DNA of 64,000 bases from Kondoa malvinella (Eukaryota > Basidiomycota > Agaricostilbomycetes > Agaricostilbales > Kondoaceae). The notes below the pieces were generated by a model. The model was not told the origin of the DNA and made no database searches. It worked only from the letters and a program-made list of their open reading frames with translations. Below, piece by piece: positions 46,775-56,312 of this stretch (position 1 is its first letter; every line of letters starts with the position of its first letter). Position numbers and translations under genes: made by a program. The stretch lies in contig BCIM01000001.1 of NCBI GenBank assembly GCA_039545315.1, positions 1,337,255-1,401,254 of the forward strand, given 5' to 3'.

Positions 46775-47199
46775 AATTGGACCAAGGCCAACTTTTGGAC
46801 TTAAGATCAGAGAATTTGATGGTTTTGGGGACACCAAGACATCAGTAATGGGGTGGGATGGGCAGCGCGCTACTAGAACGAAAGCTCGACAGCTGGAAAA
46901 AGATGAAATATTCCGATGCCCCAAAGAACAGAAGACACCATCTTCGTTTCATAATGGCCTGCATAGGTTGTCGAGCAACCAGGAATATGCTTTGAGCGCG
47001 CTTTCACAGTCTGAGCAGAGGAAAGCCAGCAGCCACAATCAGGCCACGGCTGCCCACTCCCGAATCAGGAGATAATCGCTTCATGGACAGTCGATATAGC
47101 CGTCAATTTACATTCTACAGGAAGTACGCTTAGTTCTCATGACGTGAACAGCGGGTCAACCATACCAGAAGCGACCTTGACCGAGCTGCATTCCTAACT
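46775..47199. other. Intergenic, 425 bases
   Basis: Between the unknown gene and the 3' end of IPK1. Nothing supportable was seen beyond an open upstream extension of the unknown gene. Confidence 0.45.
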
Positions 47200-48495
47200 T
47201 CAGCTTGCCCGATCAATACAGCTCTTCATCCCATCCACCTTCTCTTTAGCAAACTCAACAATCTCCCTATCCAACCTTGCGTACCCAGGCAGCTTCGTAA
47301 CAGATTTCGGATCAATATCAATAGCTTTGACTTTCACTCCATCTGACGTGAACCTCAACAAGATAGAGCAATCTTTGAGTGAAGCTGAGATGAGGGACGC
47401 GAGCGCTTGTTGCTGGATCGTTGGATTTGACTGAGGAGGGATGATGGGAGTGAATTTTGGTCGAGCGGGTAGATCGAGGATTGAAAGTAGATGGTCGGTG
47501 TCGGCTTCTGCTAGCGGCGTATCTGAGAGCGCTGAGAATGCCATTGAGAGACCCTCAATGTCTTGCGAGTCGAAAGTTGCTTGTAGATGTTTGAGGCGAG
47601 GCAGTAAGATCGAAGATAGCAGTGCGGAAGTGACTAGATTCGTCAAGGAGGTGTTGGAGCTGGATATGGACGGTAGTAAGTCAGCCAGAAGACTGTCGCA
47701 TTGAGGCTGGCATTTGCATGAGCTGGATGTACTATGTGTTCGGAAGACAGCTTACATCGCTTGGAGATGTTTGAATACCATCAAGGAAGAGACGAAAGTT
47801 GTTGCCCTTGCCGTTACTCGCATGCCAATCTCGCTGTAGCGCTTCAACTGCTCGTGTGACTCGTTGTTCATCTGCCGAATAGAGGTCTAGCGGGCAGTAC
47901 CGGTCGTTGCTAAGCGATGCAGATGATGCATCCGTCTTGAGTAGCTGGTGCATGCAAAAGCGACAATATGAGCGCTTGATAACCTCTGTTTCTGGCGAGA
48001 GCGGAGCGTTTTTGGATGGAATGAAGCCCCATTTCGGCTACTAACGTCGCTGAGATAAAGCAAATCAAACGGAGCGATTGTCTATACCTTGATCTCTACA
48101 GTCAGAACCCGCTCGCTCAACATGCGCGGGCTGACAAGGTCTTCAGCTAGCACAACTCGCGTTCTCTTCGTGTCGAGCCCATCTTCTTCTCGCCTTGCAG
48201 GTCTTCTATGAGGCTCGACCTGAGCTGCCAGAGCTTGCAAGAAAGGCACATCCACCGAAGCATTCCAGAGCGACGCCGATAGACCAGGCATCAACTTATC
48301 GACAACTTGTTCGCTAAAGGCCACAGCAGGGTCTTCCTCGTCTTCTGTTCTGGACACAGCGTGCAATTTGCGCTTCCGCACACGCAGAACGAGACTCGAA
48401 AACGAAGCATCACTGCCAGAATACGACAAGACGAGGTTGGCTCCTCCTTCGGCAATCAATGCCCAATCTGAGGGAGCAGTGGACAAGACGTTCAT
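47200..48495 (-). CDS. IPK1: Inositol-pentakisphosphate 2-kinase
   Basis: ATG 48493-48495: 'MNVLSTAPSDWALIAEGGAN' then 'LVLSYSGSDASFSSLVLRV', the nucleotide-binding N-lobe of IPK1. 'RMLSERVLTVEIK' joins across an intron to 'PKWGFIPSKNAPLSPE' (ExKPKWGF, inositol-phosphate binding). 'YCRFCMHQLLK', 'RYCPLDLYSADEQRVTRAVE' and 'NNFRLFLDG' follow. The C-terminus, 'LLRFTSDGVKVKAIDIDPKS', includes a DxDPK-type motif and stops at 47200. The enzyme adds the 2-phosphate to IP5 to make phytate (IP6), used in mRNA export and signalling. Length is about 390 residues. The 5' end of this gene is duplicated and decayed at 52.2-52.45 kb. Confidence 0.93.
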
Positions 48496-49063
48496 GGCGC
48501 TCGGTATTACAATGCCTGGGTATCGATGCTGCTTTCCTGATCTGTCCGGACGGTTGACTGCAAGAGTCTGCCGCAAGCTCAGTTAACGTCGTTCTAATGT
48601 TGGATTCCCAGTGCGCTGCAAAGCATGACACAGATTTCTACTATCTCTATCTTCTGGCCGCCCGGGTTGCTCACATGCTGTTACCGGATGTTTCAAGCTT
48701 CATACCTTTACAGCAGTAAAAGTGGTCAGACTATACTTTTTCTGCTTCAAGCCTGTCTGTACAGGATGCGCCTAGTGTCGACTTCTGCTAGCATAGCAGC
48801 TTCAATGCGCTTCATCCTTCACCCACTAGTTGCATGGTCTGATTGCCCTCGGCAGGGTGGAATAAGCCTTCCAGACCCCCATTGTCGTGACCAGCTCTCG
48901 TAAGCGTAGTTTAGACTACTACTTCTGTCCCTGTTCGTCTTCCGACGAGTCGCAACTTTCCTCCTTCGTTGTCTTTATCCCGCCTGACAACATCGATCGA
49001 CAGACGTACTTTAGGCTCCTACGTAACTCATCTGTACCACTAGCGCTCTTGTTCAGCTGCACA
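48496..49063. other. Intergenic, 568 bases, IPK1 to gene A
   Basis: Divergent upstream region. Its IPK1-proximal part (to about 48540) is matched in the duplicate near 52410-52450. No gene was seen. Confidence 0.5.
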
Positions 49064-50166
49064 ATGTCTCGAAACGGGAACAATCGGCAAGCCCGGCGAC
49101 GTCGAAGTCATAGTCCAGGCAGAGACAGAAGAGCTGCTAATGGCGAAATATCCAACGGTAATCATGCGACATACCGCCAGCGGGATGAAATACCCTCATT
49201 GAGATTCACCCTTCCTTTCATCTGACAGCAAATTTACGATTGATATTTGATGCTCAGGTGGCACCAGCGTCTTCAGCCAGACAGGCTCACCAACCATTGC
49301 CATCGTTGCCTCCCTTCCCAGTGCTCGGGCATCGACCAGTCGCTCCGCAGAATGATGTAAGCCTGGAGCTTAAAGAATTACCGAGACAGCATGCTCACTC
49401 AGGTTTTGCTCATTCGAAGGTGAGCAATCATGCGCTCCCTGGACTTGGTCCTACCGGGGTAATTCTGTTCGCCTGCACGGGCATCATGATGCTGATCCAG
49501 ACACTAAAGACTACAAGACCACCTATGTCTAATTATATGCAATTCCTGGCCAATCAAGCCGAGGTCATACAATCGGTAAGTCACCCTTTTGCTCTCTACA
49601 GGCGAGGTGATTAGTGACAATTCGTAGGAATTGTTAAACGCTGCTCATCACAACGAAGTTCCTAGGCACGCGGAAGGATTGCATGTGAATCACAGTTGTG
49701 ACGTTGGCCAACTGCATACCGATGGACATGTAGGCACTGTTTCATCACCGCTTCCAGGGTCTGATTCTCATCAGGTGAACGGTGGACCGGTAGATCCTGC
49801 TCGTGCTCGCATACTGCTATTTTGACATACGTTACGCCGTAGAGAAATCATGCTCTCGTTCAGAGCCGTCGGGCCAGTGTCAGTGGACATTATGCTGGAC
49901 TAAACGGATATGCCTCCGGTGAGGTATGTGTCAGCTTGTTCAGAAGACTCTTTAGACAAGATCTGAAATTGCTTGCACAGGTATCGTCATCAGAGGTGTG
50001 CTCGTTGCCGTATATTGTGAAGTTGTCTCATTTAATGTGTCAGAGCTCGCCTGCACCAAATGAAGGACAGCCAGCCATCAATGGCAACGGGCATCTTAAT
50101 GCCGGACAGCATCACGATCCTGATCATTCGACCAATTCTACGCCATCCAGTCGGCGGGCGCCTTGA
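49064..50166 (+). CDS. Disordered protein A (paralogue of gene B)
   Basis: ATG 49064: 'MSRNGNNRQARRRRSHSPGR', a basic Arg/Ser start, then Pro/Gln/His/Asn-rich segments ('LPSLPPFPVLGHRPVAPQND', 'PMSNYMQFLANQAEVIQS', 'ELLNAAHHNEVPRHAEGLH', 'ASVSGHYAGLNGYASGE', 'INGNGHLNAGQHHDPDH'), ending 'STPSSRRAP' at 50164-50166. Introns with GTAATC, GTAAGC and GTAAGT donors join the pieces; one exon ('HALPGLGPTGVILFACTGIM') has a hydrophobic run. No known domain. It holds the same relative position beside IPK1 that gene B holds beside the IPK1 relic, and both carry an NGYA segment. An orphan, fast-evolving gene is the best description. Exon borders are moderately sure. Confidence 0.55.
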
Positions 50167-50229
50167 GACCCAGGTCACGTAAGTCGGCGTTCGCTACACC
50201 TTCGTCATGGCTGATGCACGCTTAGCTCG

Positions 50230-50910
50230 AAAGCCGTGCTTTTCTTCTGGTGATGTATATCATGATTCCATTACCATCCGTGCATCAACTTCCATCTTGC
50301 TGCTTATTTGTCGTCGTCGTTGGCACATAGACACGGATTCCGACCGCCACACAAGTCTCCTTGGGAAGAGTCAGCTTTTTGTTTCGGAAATTCGGATCGA
50401 GAAGTCTTGCAGAAAATCGACCAGGCTTGTGACGGCTTCCGTATGCGTAGTTCCATATCTATCCTACCTTTCCCTCTCCTCTTTCTCCTCCAGATCTTCA
50501 TAGATTCGCTCTAATTGATACCTTCTCTGAGCAATCTGGCCAAACCTGGAGGGAGTAGTATGACGCCGACATGGCTCGGATAGCATGGCAGCGTGCGCAG
50601 ATCGAGCGTCATCCACGACTTCGGTTCCGGTCGTTTTGGACCTTACTCGTCCGTCTGTCGCTTGCGAGACTATCTTGAGCTGTTCCTGCTCTTCATCTCT
50701 CTAAATCTCCTAGCACGTGGATAATACCAAAGCAGCGAGTTTGCTCACTAAATCGAGCAAGCAAGCTTTTCCTGCGGCCTCTCACCCCATTTACATCGAG
50801 TAAAGCATATCTGTCGGTACTGAAGAAGGGTGTAAAACTCGAGCGCATGAAGCCCATACACACAGCGGTATTTCAGCAAACTCTTACTCCGGACAAGTCT
50901 GTTCTCTAGA
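50230..50910 (+). pseudogene. Dead copy of the gene B 3' flank and gene C first exon
   Basis: Two anchors match copy 2 in order. The 15-mer TGTATATCATGATTC at 50258 recurs at 54022 or so. From about 50762 to 50910 the sequence follows 54282-54480 through shared blocks such as GGCCTCTCAC, CTGTCGG, CTCGAGCGCATGAAG and TTTCAGCAAACTC, with about 50 bases lost. The gene C start ATG (54329) is ATA here and stops interrupt the frame. Between the anchors the similarity is weak. It is therefore a relic, not a gene. Confidence 0.75.
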
Positions 50911-51106
50911 TCTCGGTCATGTCTAGGTAGAGGTTGCCGCTGACCTGTTGACCTTCTCGTTCCGAATTATTCCGAATCTCTTGGGAACGCTATCAATGCT
51001 CTATACTACACTCATACCGAGTCACAGAATTGGTTCATCTGCGATCGCGTTCTCGTTTCAAGCAAAGCAAGTACAAGATGACCTCGAAACCCTCCAAAGC
51101 TATCGA

Positions 51107-51749
51107 TCAGCTAACTTGTATGGCAGTACCGGAAGCATCAACTTGCTTGACCATCATCGATTCGAAGCGCATGACTTCGCCCTTGCTGTTGACATAATCA
51201 GTCAAGAAAGGACTAGAGCGGAGAACGAACATTCCGCAGTTGGGCAAGGCACTCTCGACGTATATCTCCATCGCTCTGTCAAAAGGATCAGCTGTTGCGT
51301 CGACCAAATCGGAAAGCGCTTACATCTTGACCTTGTGCGCTTCGTCCAATGTCCCGACCTTGACGATCAAGGAACCGGCAATCCATTCTGGTTTGGCGTA
51401 GATCGAAGAAGCGCAAGTACCGCAGAAGAAGCGTGTTGCGGGTTTGCCAGAATCAGTTTTGTTATCAACAAATGTCTATTTTGCTCATCAGCGTGGTCGT
51501 CAATGACCAATGAAGCTTCTGCGCACCTTTGGTTCTCCTTTAGTGATCTCGAAGATACTCTCGTCGATCATGAGATTGAGCGAACCCATCGAGTGACTGC
51601 GAATGCAAGTCTTGCACCAGCACGCGGTTGCCTGTTGATCTGCGATGTCGCCTTGAATGGTGTACTGGATTTCTCCCTGCCTTCAATCATTAGCTTGGCA
51701 TTCAATCTCTGGGCCAAAGACTCACGCAGTAGCATTGTCCTTTCATCAT
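51107..51749 (-). CDS. GFA-domain protein (glutathione-dependent formaldehyde-activating enzyme-like)
   Basis: Five exons: 'MMKGQCYC' (ATG 51747-51749), 'GEIQYTIQGDIADQQATACW' plus 'CKTCIRSHSMGSLNLMI', then 'TFVDNKTDSGKPATRFFCG' plus 'TCASSIYAKPEWI', 'SLIVKVGTLDEAHKVKI', 'AMEIYVESALPNCG' and the end 'VKQVDASGTAIQVS' (stop 51107). This is the GFA zinc-binding order: CxCGE, CxxC(R), FCxxC(G/A)S, GTLDE, EI. Members of this fold bind zinc with Cys residues; most have no proven substrate, and the formaldehyde role holds only for the bacterial prototype. The gene sits between the two duplicated blocks. Confidence 0.85.
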
Positions 51750-52179
51750 GTTGATCGAGTGTTTCACGACAGAAGAGCTTGAGTTGAAGAAAGAGAGCGA
51801 CGAGACGACAACAGCATGAAATGCATATCTTCACGGCCGAGAAAGCTTCGACCGAGGATGCAGGCTTTTGTACTAATCAGCTGGGTTTACTAATCGCACA
51901 CGTGGATGTTTTCTTCTGCTCGGTCGAATGTTGTTGCTGTGCTGGCTTCATGCAAGCTACTGATAGAGCTCTTTTGCGTACTGGGCACAGAGAGAGAGGC
52001 AGAGAGCACGCGAGACACGCTGAAGCAGGCCGCATGAAATGGGGATTTTTCGACTCTTGACAGAAGTCCGTATGTACCAGAATCTGTATAGTCCTTCTGC
52101 GCGTCTCCATTTCGCGCTTGCAACAATGTCGATCCTCGCCGAAAGATCCTCGAGGAATAATCAATAGCCAGAAACGAAT
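51750..52179. other. Intergenic, 430 bases
   Basis: Lies between the GFA gene and the IPK1 relic. Overlapping minus frames exist (for example 51877-52182) without motif or splice support. No gene is called. Confidence 0.4.
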
Positions 52180-52450
52180 CATAATAGCTCGTCAAGCAAT
52201 TTTCCGGGGTGCGATTCGAACAGCTTTAGAGGAACACGATATGCCGGAAGCCGGGGTCCTTCTGCTTTGGATACAGCGTGCAATTCGCGCTTCAGCACGC
52301 AGAACGAGACTCGAAAACGAAGCATCACTGCCAGAATACGACGAGACGAGATTGGCGTTCCCTTCGGCAATCGATGTCCAATCCGAGGGAGCAGTATACA
52401 AGACGTTCATAGCAAGGGTATCACAATATCTGCATATCTTTCAGCTCGCT
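52180..52450 (-). pseudogene. Decayed 5' end of IPK1
   Basis: The stretch aligns with 48270-48540 of IPK1 in the same orientation. The old start (52408-52410) still reads 'MNVLYTAPSDWTSIAEG', then 'NANLVSSYSGSDASFSSLVL' against 'GANLVLSYSGSDASFSSLVL' in the parent. A 2-nt loss just after that motif breaks the frame. The P-loop-like GGAN is GNAN. Similarity fades after about 70 codons and past the start codon, and no C-lobe is present. It cannot make a kinase. Confidence 0.88.
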
Positions 52451-52748
52451 GCAGCAGGACAACACCACTTTCGCACGCAAAATACTGTTAACTATTGGGC
52501 ATCTGAAGCTATCGATACTCTTGTCGTCTCCCATCTCGCTGTATCTCGCTTGGCGCTCGGCGGCTTTGACCTCGTTCGTTCAATCGTTAAGTCATTCGGT
52601 TGGATTGAACTTTCATCGACATCTCGACGGGCAGCCAGCATCAATGGAGTGTCGTCCAGTGTCTCGCTTTTCTGCTCTTACTTTCTCGCTGCTCTAGTGA
52701 CTGTTTGCGAAGACCTCGTTATCTAGACCCTAAATTGGAAACGGTACA

Positions 52749-53896
52749 ATGCCTCATTTTCTTGCAGCGAGGAGAGGCAGGCGTGGGCCTTTGAAGCAGC
52801 AGCAGCAGCTCAGAGCCATCCTGGTTCGACTGCTGGGTCACCTCATAGACGACCTGTACGTGTCATATGTTCTCTTGTGGAGATCTCTGCCTAAGAAGAG
52901 ACATTCTTTTTGATAGCAACCGCCCTCCACGGATGGCTTTCAGACTCAGTCGAACTCTCCTGTGTTCAGTCCCGTAGGATCTCCGAATCAAGCTCCGCGT
53001 CGTGGTGAGCAAGATCATCAACCACCTTCTGTAAGTGATTCGGCTCTGCTACAGCACAGCTCTGACATTCTTGTTAGCCTCGTTTGGGAACTTTTGCTCT
53101 GCCTCCTGCTTTGCATGGTGGCGCTTTGCTTGTGAGGCTTCAACTTGCGGCGATATCAGAGACTGAAAAAGATGTCGTAGCAAATGGAACAAGCACGCCA
53201 ACACCGTACCAACGGTCATCCTCAGAGCCCTGTTAGTATATTCGCTAAGGCATATAGACGAGTACTGAAATGCTGACAGAATCGTTCCCGCGAAGTACGT
53301 CTCAATCCGCTACGACTGGCACCTGGCTGAGGCAGTGGCATAGGCCTCTCCGCATGTGAATGGTTATGCAGGAGCTCAAATTGGTGTCTCAGTGCGTTTG
53401 CTTTTCTTGACGCCCTTTACGCATGGACGGCTAGCTAATGATGCGTGAACAGACAACGAGTACTAACGGCCAGCGCAGCAATAGGCCAACACACCGCCCG
53501 CTAGCCTCTGCAACGGATCGTAGATTGAACGGCATCAACGGCAGAGCTCCTGGCGGTGTCAACACAAACGGCAATGGGTCTAATGGCAACAACAGTGCAG
53601 GCGTGAGTCCAGCGAGCAAGATTCGCATCGACCCAGGTATCTTATTGTCAAATAGAATGCAAGCACAGACAATCTGAACCGTGCGATCCGCCTCGGTAAC
53701 GCAGCAGCGCTCGAAAGAATAGCCCAAGTACGCTTCCAATCATCTTGACTCGTTACAGCTAATAGAAGGGCAGATGCAAGCTGAGGTAGCAGCCCAAGGC
53801 GAGAACGGCCATATACCAAATGGTGCTCCGTCCCGTACCAGCACACGGAACAACAGTTCCAATGACCAAAATGGCAGTAGTCATCGACATGCCTAA
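52749..53896 (+). CDS. Disordered protein B (paralogue of gene A), 5' end uncertain
   Basis: Exons read 'EERQAWAFEAAAAAQSHPGS' and 'PPSTDGFQTQSNSPVFSPVG', 'PRLGTFAPPPALHGGALL' (approximate), 'SPHVNGYAGAQIGVS', 'TTSTNGQRSNRPTHRPLAS', 'INGRAPGGVNTNGNGSNGN', then a helix 'NLNRAIRLGNAAALERIAQL' and a tail 'IPNGAPSRTSTRNNSSND' ending 'SSHRHA' at 53894-53896. Introns at the frame changes are 40-60 nt. The ATG at 52749 needs a splice to reach the first exon, so the start is only a guess. No known domain; Asn/Gly/Ser/Pro bias as in gene A. It sits just after the IPK1 relic. Confidence 0.5.
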
Positions 53897-54328
53897 GCTC
53901 CCTAGATGGTACGGCCCTGACGGAACGCGCGAGTATGTATGTCTTCGCATTGAGACCATTCCGCTGCTAACGACTTGATAGGTTCGAAGCTTTCAACAGC
54001 CCAGCATACCTTTTCTCTGCTTCTGTATATCATGATTCATTAGTCTTTGTAGTCCTCTCGCTTTCTAATACACTGCATTTCTTGCCTCTTCTCTTTGATA
54101 TCGACCTTCCATTGTTCTCACCTTCCCAAGGCCGGAATTCCCCTTCTTGTCTTATCCTCAGCGCTCAGTTGTTGCGAAGGCTCGTCCTGGTTGATTTAAG
54201 ACAACGACTAGCCGGCTTCGTTCTGTTGCTTTTCATCTCATATCAGGGGCAGCCCTGTTACCATCTATTCTTCGGGATTGAAGCAAGACTTCTCCTCCGG
54301 CCTCTCACTCAATCAAATCGAGTCAAGC

Positions 54329-54876
54329 ATGTCTGTCGGCGCTCAAGAAGGTCGTGATGGCCCATACAGTAGCGGCCATACTCAGTGGCAAGCTGGCAGC
54401 GATACTCGAGCGCATGAAGTCCATCTCCACGGCGATACTTCAGCAAACTCCAATTCCGGACGAGTCAATACTCTGGACTTCCGTTATGTGCAGGTAGGAC
54501 CTGCCTTTATTTTGTTGATACAGATACTTACAACCCAATTAGGCTCCATCCCAAGAGGTAAGCGGGCGTCCTGTTGTCGGTGCCTATTTCGCTGATCCGT
54601 TAAATCGAAAGGAACGATCTGTGGGAAGTACGAGATATTACAGTATGCGAGGACCTTCGACAGCTCGGTCACTTCTTCTCTGAGCTACTGAGGTTCCGCT
54701 GATCCGACATTTCGCAGCCTCAACCTCAACCTCATTCAGCGCCGAGCGGTGGTCGTCTGGGCGCAAATTCTGGTACTGGAACCAATACTGGGCTTGGTTC
54801 AAGCGATCAGAGGTAAGCAGCTAGCTTCTGCAGCCCTTCAATCAGTCTGACTCGGAATCTTAACAGCCGATCTTGA
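54329..54876 (+). CDS. Small disordered protein C
   Basis: ATG 54329 reads 'MSVGAQEGRDGPYSSGHTQW', 'DTRAHEVHLHGDTSANSNSG' and 'RVNTLDFRYVQ', with a GTAGGA intron into 'APSQE', then probably 'VGSTRYYSMRGPSTARSLL' and 'PQPQPHSAPSGGRLGANSGT' with the end 'GLGSSDQSRS' (stop 54874-54876). The middle splice is uncertain. Pro/Ser/Gly/Asn-rich, no known domain. The equivalent place in copy 1 (about 50800) has lost its start codon and frame, so this looks like the surviving copy. It may be part of gene B with a missed splice, since the two lie 430 bases apart. Confidence 0.45.
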
Positions 54877-55092
54877 TGACTCAACCGTCCAGCACCGTAC
54901 CGCTTTAAGATTAGTTCATGCACCTTTTAGACCTCTTGTATAGCCATTATGAATCATCCTTGCTCAGAATCAGTACTTGTCCGAGCCGTTTACATCCTCG
55001 AGACCCTTTTCAAGCAGAAAAAAAGCAGGGAAACATGACATGAGAGAAACAAGATGCAATGCAAGACAGCTCTACACGCCAACAAGCTTACT

Positions 55093-56098
55093 TCACGTAC
55101 CTAGAGAGAAATTTCTCTGTTATACAACGGATCAGGACCGAAAGTGGAAATTTGGCCATGGAAGAAACATACTGTGAAATTCCGTCCGCAAGAGATCGTT
55201 CACAAACTCCTTCTTTGGCTTCTCGGTTGTAGCCTGGTTCTTGAAGATGACATCGTCGTCCCAGCGCCGCTTGACAGAGAATCCGCCTGCTGAAGACGGA
55301 GCTGGTGAAGCATTTCCATTCAAAGCAGCTTGCAAGTCTAGCAAAGGGTTGCCGACTGCAATGTTTGCGTCTCTGTCTGTTGCGTCTGCCGAGGCTTGTT
55401 CTGCTTCCTGTAAGCTGTATGTTAAGACAAGTTCAAAGAACATGTCGAAACAGATCATACCTGCCTTTCCTTCTCTTCCGCTCGCTCTCGCTTGATCTTC
55501 TCAAGTTCTCTGAGCAGTTCAGCAGTCTCGTCCTCTTCATCGTCATCCGAATCATCCTCATCTTCATCATCTTGCCCATTCTCAACAGCCTTCTCTTTGC
55601 CTTTGCCATTCTCGACAACCTCATCATCAGAATCATCCTTGTCCAACAGCGCAGCCTCAGCAATGACTCGTCTTCTTTCGGCCTCTTCGTCCGTTTGACC
55701 TTCGATGCGCTTCTGCTCCCCTTCACTTTTATCATCAGACACCTTTTGACGCTTCTCGGCACGCTCCAGCTCCATCTTCAAGTCTTTACGCTTGTTCTCA
55801 GAGACTGTCCCTTGACCTGCTTGACGGAACTTCAACTTTGTATGGGAAGCCATATCTCGAGACCTGGGTCATATATTAGCTCAAGCGTAATACCAAGGCA
55901 TCGATGTAGACAAACGAGTATTGCCTGGAGTTGCCCCGCGTCTCTTTGGCCTGTGCGGGCGTCCATGTCGGTCGATGCTACATTCGGGTCAAATCAACAC
56001 TCTGCCTTAGGCAACACTCTGAGCAACATACTCTGCAGCGGAAACATGGTTAACAGTGTCAATATGCACATAGTAGCAAGAACATACGCTGTAGACAT
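55093..56098 (-). CDS. CWC15: Spliceosome factor CWC15
   Basis: The core is 'RPTWTPAQAKETRGNSRQYS' plus 'SRDMASHTKLKFRQAGQGT', found by splicing a GTTTGT intron (about 55869-55919). An acidic Lys/Glu/Asp stretch, 'ETAELLRELEKIKRERAEEK', 'NPLLDLQAALNG', 'VKRRWDDDVIFKNQA' and 'FVNDLLRTEFH' follow, exactly the CWC15/Cwf15/AD-002 order. A last exon after a GTATGT intron gives 'RNFSLGT', stop 55093. The start ATG 56096-56098 ('MSTA') fits the family ('MSTAHRPTW'), but the joining intron needs a GC donor or another start. CWC15 is part of the Prp19-associated complex and acts in pre-mRNA splicing. Confidence 0.9.
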
Positions 56099-56312
56099 GT
56101 TGGGTAATCGCTGCTCAGTGTCAAAAAGGGACTTGGCCAAATCTCGCAATTAACAGTCGTCGGGTCACTCGGAATACACTCTCATGCAACACTATCTATT
56201 CAGCCCGAAAGGATCCATAACAGGCAACGCGCGCCCACGCTTCTGAGCTACTCACACCGAGTCAGCATCCGTCAAGAAGAAAAGAAGAAGCTCTATTGCA
56301 TTTTTGCCTCGC

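Noticed and set aside
50948..51754. 268-codon plus-strand ORF
   Set aside because: Antisense to the GFA gene, whose exons and zinc-binding Cys motifs are clear on the minus strand.
52192..52270. tRNA-like T-loop on the minus strand (GTTCGAATCGCACCCC)
   Set aside because: The flanking bases do not form a T stem or an acceptor stem and no D-arm or anticodon arm is found; it lies in the IPK1 relic.
52118..52726. 202-codon plus-strand ORF over the IPK1 relic
   Set aside because: It runs antisense through the relic and has no motif; its length is explained by codon bias left from IPK1.
55305..56153. 282-codon plus-strand ORF rich in Leu/Ile/Phe
   Set aside because: It is antisense to the acidic, Lys/Glu-rich part of CWC15; the hydrophobic residues mirror GAA/GAT codons. 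No motif.
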